Shown: positions 12,057-21,136, counted from the first letter of the stretch. The stretch: 64,000 nucleotides of DNA from Sheuella sp. (GCA_030650995.1 JAUSCY010000078.1:40200-104199), one strand, 5' to 3'. A program made the numbers and translations. The notes: generated by a model not told the origin, from the letters alone.

Positions 12057-12968
12057 ATGCCTGCATTTTTGCGTCAGTGCTTTATCCCCCTGTGCTTTTG
12101 GGCAGTCAGCCTGTGTGTTGTTGGTGGGCCCGCCCGCGCGCAAGGAATAGAGCTGATCGATGACAGCGGCCGTGCCGTGGTTCTCAAAGCACCTGCACAA
12201 CGCGTGGTGACCTTATCTTCGCAGGTCACAGAAATCGCCTTTGCAGCAGGTGCAGGCAATAAAATCGTAGCCACGGTCAACTCCAGCGACTTCCCCGCCG
12301 AGGCACTTAAACTGCCCCGTATTGGTGAAAGCTTGCAGCCTGATTACAACAAGATCGCCTCCTATCGGCCCGACCTGATCATTAGTCAGCTCTCCACACA
12401 AGTCGATCCGCTTGAAGAGCTTAACGTCCCTTTGTTTATCAGTGCGCCCGAATCCCTTGCTGAAATCGCTGACTCAGTCGAAACCTTTGGCGCATTGTTA
12501 GGCACCTCCAATATCGCAAGACCCCGCGCGGACTTATTACGTCAGACGATTGACATGCTGATCCACACCAACGCCAGTCGCAGCGCGCAACAACGGCCTG
12601 TCAGAGTATTCATTCAGGCGGGACCCGAGCCAGACCTTACCCTGAGCGGTGATCACTTATTGTCTGATGTCATTGATCTCTGTGGCGGACTCAACGTATT
12701 TGCGCAGGAATACTCTCTGACCCCTAAAATCAGTCCTTCAGAGGTTATTGCGGCCAAACCGGACATCGTCCTGGTCGGCCGGTCTGGCGCTGGCTCAGCA
12801 CCCGTAGCTGACCCGCAAGCTCTGGCATACTGGAAGTCTGTCGGATTGCCCGCCGCACGCAACGGACAAGTATTCATGATGGAAGCCGATGTGCTCTTTC
12901 GTCCCGGCCCGCGTCTGATCGAGGCCGCAGGGTCGCTCTGTGCGGCAATCGATCGCGCACATCAATAA
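12057..12968 (+). CDS. BtuF-like periplasmic cobalamin/metal-chelate binding protein
   Basis: Periplasmic receptor of the helical-backbone (BtuF/FhuD/TroA-like, PBP2) class. An N-terminal export signal ends near ARAQ, followed by the usual opening DDSGRAVVLKAPAQRVVTLSSQVTEIAFAAGAG and GESLQPDYNKIASYRPDLII, then the C-terminal lobe with RPGPRLIEAAGSLC. Family-level function is delivery of cobalamin or a siderophore-like chelate to an ABC importer. No BtuC or BtuD is present here. Divergence from metH argues for cobalamin over iron. It could form a transcript with thiG, 57 bases downstream. Confidence 0.78.
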   Translation: MPAFLRQCFIPLCFWAVSLCVVGGPARAQGIELIDDSGRAVVLKAPAQRVVTLSSQVTEIAFAAGAGNKIVATVNSSDFPAEALKLPRIGESLQPDYNKIASYRPDLIISQLSTQVDPLEELNVPLFISAPESLAEIADSVETFGALLGTSNIARPRADLLRQTIDMLIHTNASRSAQQRPVRVFIQAGPEPDLTLSGDHLLSDVIDLCGGLNVFAQEYSLTPKISPSEVIAAKPDIVLVGRSGAGSAPVADPQALAYWKSVGLPAARNGQVFMMEADVLFRPGPRLIEAAGSLCAAIDRAHQ

Positions 12969-13025
12969 TTAAATTGTGTGCCTGCGTGACAACAATCTGG
13001 CGACACAAAGATTTCTCAAGGTTTA

Positions 13026-13835
13026 ATGAACATGACACAGCTCGACCCCCTGACTATCGCAGGTAAAACCTACCATTCCAGATTACTGGTCGGTACTGGT
13101 AAGTATGCCGACTTTAAACAAACGCGCGAAGCGATCGATCAGAGTGGCGCGCAGATCATCACCGTGGCTATCCGTCGCACGAATATCGGTCAAAACGCCA
13201 ATGAACCCAGCCTGCTTGAGTATTTACCCCCTTCGCAGTTCACCTATCTTCCAAATACAGCAGGCTGCTACAGCGCTGACGATGCTGTGCGCACGCTACG
13301 CCTGGCCCGCGAGTTGCTCGATGGCCACCAGCTTGTCAAACTCGAAGTACTTGGCGATCCGCACACCCTGTTTCCAAACATGCCTGAAACACTGGTTGCA
13401 GCTAAAACCTTAGTCGCTGAGGGCTTTGAAGTGATGGTGTACTGCACCGACGACCCGATCCAGTGCCGTATGCTTGAGGATATCGGTTGCGTAGCGGTCA
13501 TGCCCCTGGCCTCGCTGATCGGTTCAGGTATGGGTATTCTGAACCCCTGGAATCTGCGACTTATTATCGACCAGTCCCGCGTCCCCGTATTGGTCGATGC
13601 AGGCGTTGGTACAGCCTCAGATGCCGCCATTGCCATGGAGCTTGGCTGTGATGGCGTGTTAATGAATACGGCAATTGCCGGCGCTCAAAAACCTGTACTG
13701 ATGGCCAGCGCCATGAAAAAAGCCGTACAAGCCGGTCGCGAAGCATTTCTGGCAGGGCGTGTTCCGCGCAAGACCTATCAGGCCGCGCCCAGCTCACCGA
13801 CCACAGGCATGATCGCGCCCTCGGCTGCGAAATAA
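13026..13835 (+). CDS. thiG: Thiazole synthase ThiG
   Basis: Builds the thiazole phosphate half of thiamine from deoxyxylulose phosphate, dehydroglycine and sulfur carried on ThiS. The TIM-barrel protein starts with [15 protein letters not shown]; the Schiff-base Lys is near residue 105 in VKLEVLGD, and [14 protein letters not shown] and [11 protein letters not shown] mark the phosphate-binding end. AAGG lies just before the ATG. thiD follows after 21 bases, an operon. No thiS, thiE or glycine/tyrosine lyase gene adjoins it, unlike common thiO-thiS-thiG-thiE clusters, so these must be elsewhere. Confidence 0.97.
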   Translation: MNMTQLDPLTIAGKTYHSRLLVGTGKYADFKQTREAIDQSGAQIITVAIRRTNIGQNANEPSLLEYLPPSQFTYLPNTAGCYSADDAVRTLRLARELLDGHQLVKLEVLGDPHTLFPNMPETLVAAKTLVAEGFEVMVYCTDDPIQCRMLEDIGCVAVMPLASLIGSGMGILNPWNLRLIIDQSRVPVLVDAGVGTASDAAIAMELGCDGVLMNTAIAGAQKPVLMASAMKKAVQAGREAFLAGRVPRKTYQAAPSSPTTGMIAPSAAK

Positions 13836-13856
13836 TCTTCACCTTACAAGGCAGGC

Positions 13857-14693
13857 ATGTCCCAAACCGCACCGAACACCCTCACAATCGCTGGTATGGA
13901 TCCTTCCGGGGGAGCAGGGATTCTCGCTGACGTTAAAACCATGAGTGCCCTTGGCAGCTATGCCTGCGCCGTAGTGGCCGCATTGACCGCACAAAACACG
14001 CAGACTGTATCGGACATCTCTCCGGTTAATCCACAATTCGTACGCCAGCAAATTGATACGCTATTTGCAGATGTCGAAATTCATGCAGTCAAAATAGGCA
14101 TGCTGGGTCAGGCTGGCGTAATCGAGACCGTTGCGGACCGGCTCGCACATTTCCTGCCCAAACACGTGGTGCTCGATCCAGTGATGGTCTCAAAAAGCGG
14201 AAACCTGCTGCTTGAGCAAAAAGCCATCGGAGTATTACGTGAGCAACTCCTCCCACAAGCAACCATCCTGACACCCAATCTGCCTGAAGCGGGTGTGCTC
14301 CTCGAGCAGCGCCCTGTCGAGCGCGTGCGTGAAATGCGCAGTGTGGCCGAGCGTCTGCGCAATCTGATGTCTTATTCGGGACATCGTTGGGTTTTCCTCA
14401 AGGGTGGGCACTTACCTGGAAATGAAACCATCGATTTTTTACACGATGGAGACAAGATGATCGAATTACCGGGGCACCGGATTCCGACAAAAAACACACA
14501 CGGTACGGGCTGCACGCTGTCTGCCGCTCTCGCCGCACTGCTGCCACAAACAGAAAGTGTTCCTGAAGCGGCAAAAAACGCAAAAGAATACTTGATCCAG
14601 GCAATTTTGCATGCAGATGAGCTTAAAGTTGGCCAGGGTCACGGCCCCGTTCACCACTTCTACAAGTGGTGGGCACAAACGCCCGTACAATAA
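13857..14693 (+). CDS. thiD: Hydroxymethylpyrimidine / phosphomethylpyrimidine kinase ThiD
   Basis: Phosphorylates HMP and HMP phosphate to the pyrophosphate before coupling with the thiazole. Ribokinase-fold landmarks are GMDPSGGAGILADVKTM near the start, LDPVMVSKSG, TPNLPEAGVLL and the C-terminal anion hole NTHGTGCTLSAAL. The 278 residues are about the family size; there is no fused ThiE domain. It sits 21 bases after thiG and 29 bases before the methyltransferase gene, and is likely co-transcribed with both. Confidence 0.96.
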   Translation: MSQTAPNTLTIAGMDPSGGAGILADVKTMSALGSYACAVVAALTAQNTQTVSDISPVNPQFVRQQIDTLFADVEIHAVKIGMLGQAGVIETVADRLAHFLPKHVVLDPVMVSKSGNLLLEQKAIGVLREQLLPQATILTPNLPEAGVLLEQRPVERVREMRSVAERLRNLMSYSGHRWVFLKGGHLPGNETIDFLHDGDKMIELPGHRIPTKNTHGTGCTLSAALAALLPQTESVPEAAKNAKEYLIQAILHADELKVGQGHGPVHHFYKWWAQTPVQ

Positions 14694-14722
14694 GGGTTTA
14701 CGTCAATAATTTTGATCGAGCC

Positions 14723-15403
14723 ATGAACGCATCAAACTTGCCAAACATCGAGATCGCCCGCTTCAACATGGTGGAACAACAAATCCGCCCCTGGGATGTC
14801 TCAGACGAAAACGTACTGAATGCGCTTTTTAAAGTACGTCGTGAATGCTTTGTGCCTGTGGCATATCGTGCCATGGCGTTTTCTGACCTTGAAATACCTC
14901 TGATACTCCAGACGACTGATACCCATCAGGTCATGCTCTGTCCAAAAATGGAAGCCCGTCTTGCACAATTGCTGGCTTTGAAAGCGGACGATTGTGTGCT
15001 CGAGGTCGGGACAGGTTCCGGTTATCAGGCGGCCTTGCTCAGCGAGCTCGCCCGCGACATTACCTCCATCGAGATTGATCCACGCTTAGTCGCCTTTGCA
15101 CAGAACAACCTCGAGCAGGCGCAAATCAAAAACGTTAAAGTTGAAACGGGTGATGGCAGCAATGGCTGGGGTACCACGGAATATGACGCGATTCTGGTGA
15201 CGGGTTCACTGCCAAGCATTCCTGACGCGCTGAAATATCAGTTACGTGTTGGTGGCCGTATGGTGGTAGTGGTGGGTCAGGCGCCTGCAATGACTGTATT
15301 CCGTATTACACGAACCACTGCAGCCAGCTTTGAGACGACGTCACTGTTTGAAACTGTGATCAAACCACTCACAGGCCCTGTCGTATCGCATTTCAAATTT
15401 TAA
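14723..15403 (+). CDS. pcm: Protein-L-isoaspartate O-methyltransferase family protein
   Basis: Rossmann-fold SAM methyltransferase of the PCMT family, which methylates isoaspartyl residues for protein repair. I start at the ATG at 14723 (MNASNLPNIEIARFNMVEQQIRPW) since the track start lies inside thiD. Visible motifs are VLEVGTGSGYQAALLSELA and YDAILVTGS. The N-terminus MVEQQIRPWDV is typical of the bacterial branch often annotated as Pcm-like, and true repair activity is not certain for that branch. A bidirectional terminator closes it. Confidence 0.88.
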   Translation: MNASNLPNIEIARFNMVEQQIRPWDVSDENVLNALFKVRRECFVPVAYRAMAFSDLEIPLILQTTDTHQVMLCPKMEARLAQLLALKADDCVLEVGTGSGYQAALLSELARDITSIEIDPRLVAFAQNNLEQAQIKNVKVETGDGSNGWGTTEYDAILVTGSLPSIPDALKYQLRVGGRMVVVVGQAPAMTVFRITRTTAASFETTSLFETVIKPLTGPVVSHFKF

Positions 15404-15405
15404 TT

Positions 15406-15439
15406 GCAGTCCCCTTATTTCTGGGGCTGCCTTATTTTT
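15406..15439. terminator. Bidirectional terminator between the pcm-like gene and rfaE2
   Basis: GCAG-CCCC (15406-15414, one bulged T) pairs with GGGGCTGC (15423-15430), followed on the plus strand by CTTATTTTTG. On the minus strand the A-rich stretch before GCAG supplies the U-tract. The rfaE2 stop codon lies within the loop. Confidence 0.75.
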
Positions 15440-15906
15440 GTGACGAGCGCAGTGGTTGAACGTGCGAATTCAAACGGAATAGCCACTGCACGTCCACCCC
15501 ATGATTCGACCAGCTTTGTTTCAGGCAAAGTCTGCATGTCGTAATCGCCACCTTTGACAATCAGATCAGGCCGCAATAGCCCGATGATTTCAACAGGTGT
15601 GTCTTCATCGAAAATTGTTACCGCCGTCACACACGCAAGTGCGGCCAAGAGTGAGGCCCGATCCTGAGCCGTATTCAAAGGACGATCAGGGCCTTTGCCC
15701 AGACGTCGGGCAGACGCATCAGAATTAACCGCCACAACCAACGAGCCACCGAGCTGAGCCGCCTCGTCCAGGTAAGTCACGTGTCCGCGGTGCAGAATAT
15801 CAAAAACACCATTGGTGAATACGACTGGTCCTGGCCACACACCTGAGGCAATACGCGCAGCGCAAGCCTCGGGTGAGAGGATTTTATTTTCGAAACGCGC
15901 ACTCAT
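15415..15906 (-). CDS. rfaE2: D-glycero-beta-D-manno-heptose 1-phosphate adenylyltransferase
   Basis: Activates heptose 1-phosphate with ATP to ADP-heptose for LPS inner core. It is the stand-alone nucleotidyltransferase half of HldE: FTNGVFDILHRGHVTYLDEA carries the HxGH motif, then VVAVNSDASARRLGKGPDRPLN and the C-terminal STTALVTKIR. No kinase half is attached at 163 residues; the kinase (hldA/rfaE1) must be elsewhere. It is last in the minus-strand run after ubiB and the ferritin-like gene, 28 bases behind the latter. Confidence 0.95.
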   Translation of the reverse strand: MSARFENKILSPEACAARIASGVWPGPVVFTNGVFDILHRGHVTYLDEAAQLGGSLVVAVNSDASARRLGKGPDRPLNTAQDRASLLAALACVTAVTIFDEDTPVEIIGLLRPDLIVKGGDYDMQTLPETKLVESWGGRAVAIPFEFARSTTALVTKIRQPQK

Positions 15907-15934
15907 AGATTGTGTCGGCGATGACTGAATTGAA

Positions 15935-16804
15935 TTAAACGGGTGCCACGACGGGGGTCGCCGCGCGCATCAACTCTTTGCGATAACGATTCAGGTCCTG
16001 GACTGTTTTGAAAGAGTGATCGAACAGCAAAGACATGTTGTGCAAAATACGGGTTGAAACTTTACCTTCCCATTCCTTATCAAAAACAATCTGCGTATCC
16101 AGCCAGCGCTCGAGCCAGCCTGGCTCAGGGAGCTTGGACTGAACGGTGTCGTCCGGGAACATCGCTTTGTTGACGTGCAGATTGGTTGGATGCAAAGCTT
16201 GGGGCGTACGATGGGCAGAAGCCATCAGCACACCAATTTTTGCAAACGCGATGCGTGCCTGCTCACCGATTTCCTGACCGCGCTGTGTCAACGCACGCTT
16301 CATGTAGCGCAGGTACGCGCCTGCATGACGCGCCTCATCCTGGGAAATGATTTTGTAAATCGATTTGATGACAGGCTCCGTATGCCAGTCTGCCGCGCAA
16401 CGATACCAGTGATTAAGCCGCACCTCGCCGCAAAAATGCAACATCAGTGTTTCGAGTGGAGGCGCTGGATCAAACTCAAAGCGCACTTTATGCAGCTCTT
16501 CTTCAGTTGGAACCAGATCAGGTGCGAACCTGCGCAGATATTCAATCAGGACCAGGGAATGTTTTTGCTCTTCGAAAAACCAGACCGACATGAACGCTGA
16601 AAAATCGCTGTCATCTCGGTTGTCGCGCAAAAACATTTCGGTCGCAGGCAAAGCCGCCCACTCCGTGATGGCATTCATTTTGATCGTTTGGGCTTGCTCA
16701 TCTGTGAGCTTGCTGCGATCAAAGTCCTGCCAGGGGATATCCGTCTCCATATTCCAGCGCACGGATTCCATCGATTTAAAAAGTTCTGTGTAGAGCATAT
16801 TCAT
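15935..16804 (-). CDS. Ferritin-like diiron protein (acyl-ACP-desaturase-like)
   Basis: All-helical soluble protein with two carboxylate-His motifs, FFEEQKHS and SQDEARHAGAYLRYM, plus an upstream Glu (EWAALPATEMF) and CGEVRLNHW. This is the diiron pattern of the ferritin/ribonucleotide-reductase superfamily; the spacing and wording (EExxH...DExxH) resemble type-2 acyl-ACP desaturases. The actual substrate is unknown. The ATG at 16798 has a better-placed AAGG than 16804 and could be the real start. It lies 24 bases downstream of ubiB and 28 bases before rfaE2, so it appears to belong to their transcript. Confidence 0.75.
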   Translation of the reverse strand: MNMLYTELFKSMESVRWNMETDIPWQDFDRSKLTDEQAQTIKMNAITEWAALPATEMFLRDNRDDSDFSAFMSVWFFEEQKHSLVLIEYLRRFAPDLVPTEEELHKVRFEFDPAPPLETLMLHFCGEVRLNHWYRCAADWHTEPVIKSIYKIISQDEARHAGAYLRYMKRALTQRGQEIGEQARIAFAKIGVLMASAHRTPQALHPTNLHVNKAMFPDDTVQSKLPEPGWLERWLDTQIVFDKEWEGKVSTRILHNMSLLFDHSFKTVQDLNRYRKELMRAATPVVAPV

Positions 16805-16828
16805 TGCCTTAAATATTGGAGCTGCATT

Positions 16829-18382
16829 TCAACGCATCAGCGTCCAGAGTGCCACGGCCAGGGCCACTGCGGCCACACCGACTAATGCCATTAATAAACG
16901 ATTGCCTTGCTCACGCGCCAGGCGCATACGCTGCAATTCGGACAAAACAGATGCAGATAAATCAGGACGGCTCAGTTGCGCGTGCATCAACCGCGGAAAT
17001 TCAGGAATCCACTGTGCCCACTGCCCTGCTTCCTGTGTAAGTTTTTTACGTATCCCGAGCAGACCCACCCGCTCGTGCATCCAGTTTTCAAGATATGGCT
17101 TGGCTGTTTTCCATAAGTCTAACTGCGGATCAAGCTGGCGACCTAATCCTTCGACATTCAGAAGGGTTTTTTGTAATAAAACCAGCTGAGGTTGAATTTC
17201 AACATTAAATCGGCGTGATGTCTGGAATAACCGCAATAAAACTTGTCCGAGAGAGATTTCCGCAAGAGGGCGATCAAAGTAAGGCTCGCAGACGGCACGC
17301 ACCGCCCCTTCAAGCTCTTCTTCGCGGGTCGTGAGGGGAACCCATCCGGACTCTATATGTAACCGCGCCACGCGCCGGTAATCCCTCTGAAAGAAAGCCA
17401 GGAAATTTTGCGCAAGATAGTTTTTATCGAATTCAGAAAGCGAGCCTACGATACCAAAATCCAGCGCGATATATCTGCCCAGAGTTTCCGGACGGTCCGA
17501 CACATAGATATTGCCCGGATGCATGTCGGCATGGAAAAACCCATCTGTGAACACCTGGGTAAAAAAAATCTCAACGCCCGTACGCGCAAGTGTCGGAATG
17601 TCCACCCCCAGCTCGCGTAAACGGTCAACCTGACTGATCGGTAAGCCGTACATGCGCTCCATGGTGAAAACAGTACTCGCGCAGTAGTCCCACATGACCT
17701 CTGGAACCCAGAGCAATTCACCACGCGCAGTGCCTGGAGCGAAATTGCGACGTAACTGACTGCAATTCGCAGCTTCACGCAGTAAATCAAGCTCATCGTG
17801 CAGATGCTTGTCAAACTCTCCCACCACCTCGCGGGGCTTGAGACGTCTGCCGTCAGGTGCCAGCCGCTCAATCAGTTTTGCTAATACACGCATCAAGGAC
17901 AGATCTTTATCGATCACATCCAGAATTGCGGGCCGCAAAACTTTGACCGCGACATGACGACCATCGTGCAGGACTGCAAAATGCACTTGCGCAACGGAGG
18001 CAGAGGCAACCGGATCGACTTCAAAATGCGCAAATAGCACTGAAGGTGGCTTCCCGAGGGCTTGCTCAATGCAAGCTGCAGCAACTGCAGAGGGAAAGGG
18101 CGCTACACGATCCTGCAACAAGGTCAATTCGTCTGCAATATCGGGAGGAATCAAATCCCGGCGGGTCGAAAGAACCTGGCCAAACTTGACAAAAATTGGG
18201 CCGAGCGACTCAAGCGCGAGTCGCAATCTCTGCCCACGTGGCATCTTGGGTCGTGAACCCAGCCTGACCAGCCAGAGCAGTCGAAACGCCATGGGATGAT
18301 TAATGCCGGACAAAACCAGCTCATCGAGCCTGTATCGCCATACGATCATCACGATACGGGCTAAGCGCGGCAATGACATCAT
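16829..18382 (-). CDS. ubiB: Ubiquinone biosynthesis kinase-like protein UbiB
   Basis: Atypical protein-kinase-like ATPase (ABC1/ADCK family) needed for ubiquinone synthesis, anchored in the inner membrane. The KxGQ motif is seen in [28 protein letters not shown], followed by [17 protein letters not shown] and [11 protein letters not shown]. The C-terminus holds a membrane helix ([21 protein letters not shown]). Its 517 residues are normal length. The start overlaps the ubiJ stop by 4 bases, a tight translational coupling. Confidence 0.96.
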   Translation of the reverse strand: MMSLPRLARIVMIVWRYRLDELVLSGINHPMAFRLLWLVRLGSRPKMPRGQRLRLALESLGPIFVKFGQVLSTRRDLIPPDIADELTLLQDRVAPFPSAVAAACIEQALGKPPSVLFAHFEVDPVASASVAQVHFAVLHDGRHVAVKVLRPAILDVIDKDLSLMRVLAKLIERLAPDGRRLKPREVVGEFDKHLHDELDLLREAANCSQLRRNFAPGTARGELLWVPEVMWDYCASTVFTMERMYGLPISQVDRLRELGVDIPTLARTGVEIFFTQVFTDGFFHADMHPGNIYVSDRPETLGRYIALDFGIVGSLSEFDKNYLAQNFLAFFQRDYRRVARLHIESGWVPLTTREEELEGAVRAVCEPYFDRPLAEISLGQVLLRLFQTSRRFNVEIQPQLVLLQKTLLNVEGLGRQLDPQLDLWKTAKPYLENWMHERVGLLGIRKKLTQEAGQWAQWIPEFPRLMHAQLSRPDLSASVLSELQRMRLAREQGNRLLMALVGVAAVALAVALWTLMR

Positions 18383-19044
18383 GCGGAACGCCTTTTCGCG
18401 TCTAACCGGTCAAGCCGAGCCATTAAATTTAAGTGACGTGCATTTAATGCGTCAATACGGTCAGCAAGCGCTGCCTGTCTGTGACGATGCATGGCAAGCA
18501 AAGGAAGCCCTGCCAGCGTATTGGATTCTTCTGCGAAATACTCAGCAAGGTTTTGTGTCAAACCCTGCGTGATAGTTCCTAGCGTCTGCGCCAGACCACG
18601 CGCACCCTGCATCAGCTTGCGTGCAGGAATATCACCAATGAAATGTGCCATTGCATCCTCTGGATCCGGACGCAAATCTCTGGCCAGATCAGACACCACC
18701 TGTGCAAGCACAGCCTGACCTGAAATATTGATCATTTCAGCCATGTCTGCCTGCGATCGCGAAGAAAAAATACTTGCGACCGAGAGTTTTTCTGCGATGA
18801 CTTCGAGAGTGACATCCGGTACCACCGCATCATCTGACTGAGTCAGGTGACCCTCGACATCTATCGTGAGTGTCACAGCAAAAGCACCCAGTGCTATCCT
18901 GATAGTCTTACCCGCATGACGGGCAAGACGCTCAGCAGCCCAGGGCTGCTGAGCAGTCAGCAAATTGAACGCAGCAGCAATCAGTCGCACGGGGTGCAAC
19001 GTCGCGAAATCTGGAACGGAGGGCGTGAACTGTTTCACGTACAT
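18379..19044 (-). CDS. ubiJ: Ubiquinone biosynthesis accessory factor UbiJ (SCP2 domain)
   Basis: Lipid-binding accessory factor of the soluble Ubi metabolon, thought to carry polyprenyl ring intermediates. The first 110 residues form an SCP2-like lipid pocket ([26 protein letters not shown]), and the C-terminal third is a coiled coil ([27 protein letters not shown]), as in known UbiJ. Low primary identity is usual, so the call rests on its place between ubiE and ubiB and the domain pattern. Its stop overlaps the ubiB start. Confidence 0.88.
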   Translation of the reverse strand: MYVKQFTPSVPDFATLHPVRLIAAAFNLLTAQQPWAAERLARHAGKTIRIALGAFAVTLTIDVEGHLTQSDDAVVPDVTLEVIAEKLSVASIFSSRSQADMAEMINISGQAVLAQVVSDLARDLRPDPEDAMAHFIGDIPARKLMQGARGLAQTLGTITQGLTQNLAEYFAEESNTLAGLPLLAMHRHRQAALADRIDALNARHLNLMARLDRLDAKRRSA

Positions 19045-19133
19045 GAGATGCCAGGCGTGAGCAAAGACAGCATTTTAACGGGTATTCCATTCACAACATG
19101 TGACTCAAGCCAGTTGCGGCAAGCTGTTTCAAC

Positions 19134-19160
19134 AAAAAACCCGCACTTGGCGGGTTTTTT
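19134..19160. terminator. Terminator between Tim44-like gene and ubiJ
   Basis: CCCGC (19140-19144) pairs with GCGGG (19150-19154), flanked by AAAAAA before and TTTTTT after, so it can act on both strands. It lies 28 bases beyond the stop of the Tim44-like gene on the minus strand and separates it from ubiJ-ubiB. Confidence 0.85.
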
Positions 19161-19187
19161 GAAAGAAAAGACCTGATCTGAATCAAA

Positions 19188-20138
19188 TCAGCCCGCCTGA
19201 TCAACTGGAATTTGCTGAATACCAGCCAACAACCAACCGCCTTGCTCAGGCTTGTACAGATTCCAGACTTCTTCGAAACGGAAAGCTTCCGCACCCGCCT
19301 GTTCGCGCAACATGCCTGAAAAACGCACGCTCGCCAGATGACCGTCTGTAACTTGCTCGATTCCGAGCATTTCAGCATTCAGCAGCACGACTTCAGTCTG
19401 ATTAGTACCCGTACGACCACTGAGCTGAACCTGCAATTCTTTCATCAGATCATCTGTCAGGAAATTACGTAATTGCGATACATCGCCGCTGTCCCAGACT
19501 TTCTGAATAGAAATAAATTGCTGCTTGGCTTCGCTCAGGAAGCGCTGACTGTCAAAATCAGCAGGGATAAACCAGTTTTGCTCTGGCTGCACAGCATCCG
19601 AGCCAAAACCGGCCGACGATAACGCGCCATTACCCGGCGTAGTAGAAGGTGCCGCTGTTTCGCGCATCATCGGCGTGGCAGAAGGTTGCTGGACCGATCC
19701 TGCACCGGCGCCCTGCATGGCTGGCTGCTCTGAACCACGACGCAACATACGCACAACGAACATCACGGCAAAAATCACAACACCGGCGAGTAATGCCACC
19801 ATCAGGAAATCACCCATGGCGCCGCCCAGTCCGAAATGCGACAGCAAGGCAGCGATACCCAGACCCGCAGCAATACCTGCCAGTGGGCCTAACCATTTAG
19901 ACGCGCCGGTCTTGGCAGCTGCTCCAGCAGCTGCTGCTGGTGCAGCTGCGCTTTTTTGCATGGTCGAGGGTGCCGCGGTTGAAGCGGGAGCCTTAGAGGT
20001 CACGTTAGATGACTGACTGCCCACGCTCTTGCCGCTGCCGGCACGCGCTGCGTCAGCGTCAAAGGAAACAACAGATAAGCCTGCAGCGCCCACTGTCAGC
20101 ACCGCAGCGACTAGAAAACGGGAAAGCGTTCGAAACAT
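19188..20138 (-). CDS. Tim44-like domain membrane protein
   Basis: Exported or membrane-anchored protein with a C-terminal Tim44-like domain (about residues 190-315; WFIPADFDSQRFLSEAKQQFISIQKVWDSGD). It opens with a signal (LVAAVLTVGAAGLSVVSFDADAARA), followed by an Ala/Ser-rich stretch, then two hydrophobic segments around 85-130 (WLGPLAGIAAGLGIAALLSHFG; FLMVALLAGVVIFAVMFVVRML). The bacterial function is unsettled. AGGAG precedes the ATG. Its place between ubiE and ubiJ is common in Burkholderiales, but its own terminator and upstream repeat suggest separate expression. Confidence 0.85.
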   Translation of the reverse strand: MFRTLSRFLVAAVLTVGAAGLSVVSFDADAARAGSGKSVGSQSSNVTSKAPASTAAPSTMQKSAAAPAAAAGAAAKTGASKWLGPLAGIAAGLGIAALLSHFGLGGAMGDFLMVALLAGVVIFAVMFVVRMLRRGSEQPAMQGAGAGSVQQPSATPMMRETAAPSTTPGNGALSSAGFGSDAVQPEQNWFIPADFDSQRFLSEAKQQFISIQKVWDSGDVSQLRNFLTDDLMKELQVQLSGRTGTNQTEVVLLNAEMLGIEQVTDGHLASVRFSGMLREQAGAEAFRFEEVWNLYKPEQGGWLLAGIQQIPVDQAG

Positions 20139-20185
20139 GGTGTGCTCCTGAGCGAAAAATTCGCTTTTAAAAATGTTTGTCCAGA

Positions 20186-20219
20186 AATCTTACTGGAAGC
20201 TGAATCTTACTGAAAGCTG
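20186..20219. repeat. Tandem 17-bp duplication upstream of the Tim44-like gene
   Basis: AATCTTACTGGAAGCTG (20186-20202) is followed at once by AATCTTACTGAAAGCTG (20203-20219), 16 of 17 bases identical. It lies 48-81 bases upstream of the Tim44-like start, in its likely promoter region. Confidence 0.85.
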
Positions 20220-20277
20220 AACAATAATGAAAGGGGTAGACCGGAATTTTTTTAAATAGTTCCTCAATGCCCTTTTT

Positions 20278-21018
20278 TCAGCCCAGTTTGACGCCTTCAT
20301 GCAACGCCGTCAGGCCTGCGCTCAGATTGAAATACTGCACGCGGGACAGACCGGCCTCTCCCAGCATATTCTTAAGAGTCTCCTGGTCAGGATGCATGCG
20401 TATCGACTCCGCCAGATAGCGATAGCTGTCAGCATCGCCTGCAACTTTCTGACCTAGCCAGGGCAGTATCTTGAAGGAATACCAGTCATAAATGGGCGCT
20501 AAAGGTTTAGCGACGCGAGAGAACTCCAGAACCAGAAGTTTGCCTCCAGGTTTGAGTACACGCGTCATTTCGGCCAACGCCCGATCCTTGTGTGTCATGT
20601 TGCGTAAACCAAACGCCACGCTCACCCTGTCAAAATAATTATCCGGGAAAGGCAGACGCTCCGCATCGCACACTGCAGTAGGCAAAATCAGCCCGTCATC
20701 CATCAGGCGGTCACGTCCGACACGAAGCATAGAGTCATTAATGTCTGTAAGCCACACCTCGCCTTGCGGACCAGCCTGCCTGGCAAAGGCTCGTGCCAGA
20801 TCGCCGGTGCCGCCAGCGATATCGAGCACGCGCATGCCAGGCCGTATCGCTGCACGTGCGATCGTGAAAGCCTTCCAGATCCGGTGCAAACCTCCAGACA
20901 TCAGATCATTCATGACGTCATAACGCGAAGCAACAGAATGAAAGACCTCGGCCACCTTAGTGGCTTTTTCAGATTCGGCTACGGTCTGGTAACCGAAGTG
21001 TGTTTTTTCATCAGACAT
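20278..21018 (-). CDS. ubiE: Ubiquinone/menaquinone C-methyltransferase UbiE
   Basis: SAM-dependent C-methyltransferase acting on 2-methoxy-6-polyprenyl-benzoquinol (and demethylmenaquinone where present). The sequence opens [11 protein letters not shown], has [24 protein letters not shown], the SAM loop [15 protein letters not shown] and the Ubie signature [16 protein letters not shown], with [17 protein letters not shown] near the end. At 246 residues it is full length. It is first of the minus-strand ubi run and divergent from phoB. Confidence 0.97.
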   Translation of the reverse strand: MSDEKTHFGYQTVAESEKATKVAEVFHSVASRYDVMNDLMSGGLHRIWKAFTIARAAIRPGMRVLDIAGGTGDLARAFARQAGPQGEVWLTDINDSMLRVGRDRLMDDGLILPTAVCDAERLPFPDNYFDRVSVAFGLRNMTHKDRALAEMTRVLKPGGKLLVLEFSRVAKPLAPIYDWYSFKILPWLGQKVAGDADSYRYLAESIRMHPDQETLKNMLGEAGLSRVQYFNLSAGLTALHEGVKLG

Positions 21019-21102
21019 TCAAAATTACCTGGCAATTTTCTAGGCGGGAACGTCCCATTATGGCAGTTGATCACAGCGCAATCTACATTCCGGGGACAGG
21101 CA

Positions 21103-21136
21103 CTGTCATAAACATGACACATTGACGCCATACTAT
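21103..21136 (+). promoter_or_regulatory. phoB: Pho box and -10 element upstream of phoB
   Basis: CTGTCATAAACATGACAC (21103-21120) matches the PhoB-binding Pho box of two CTGTCAY-like heptamers with a 4-base AT-rich spacer; the second half is ATGACAC. A TACTAT -10-like hexamer (21131-21136) lies 10 bases beyond, the spacing seen at PhoB-activated promoters where the box replaces the -35. This implies autoregulation of phoBR under phosphate limitation. Confidence 0.75.

Noticed and set aside
18980-19187. Possible small gene between the Tim44-like gene and ubiJ (plus-strand track ORF 18847-19176)
   Set aside because: Mostly antisense to ubiJ and running through the terminator; no start site or homology.
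19900-19960. Short GCAGCTGCTG-type repeats in the Tim44-like gene
   Set aside because: They encode the Ala-rich linker and are explained by low-complexity coding, not by a separate element.
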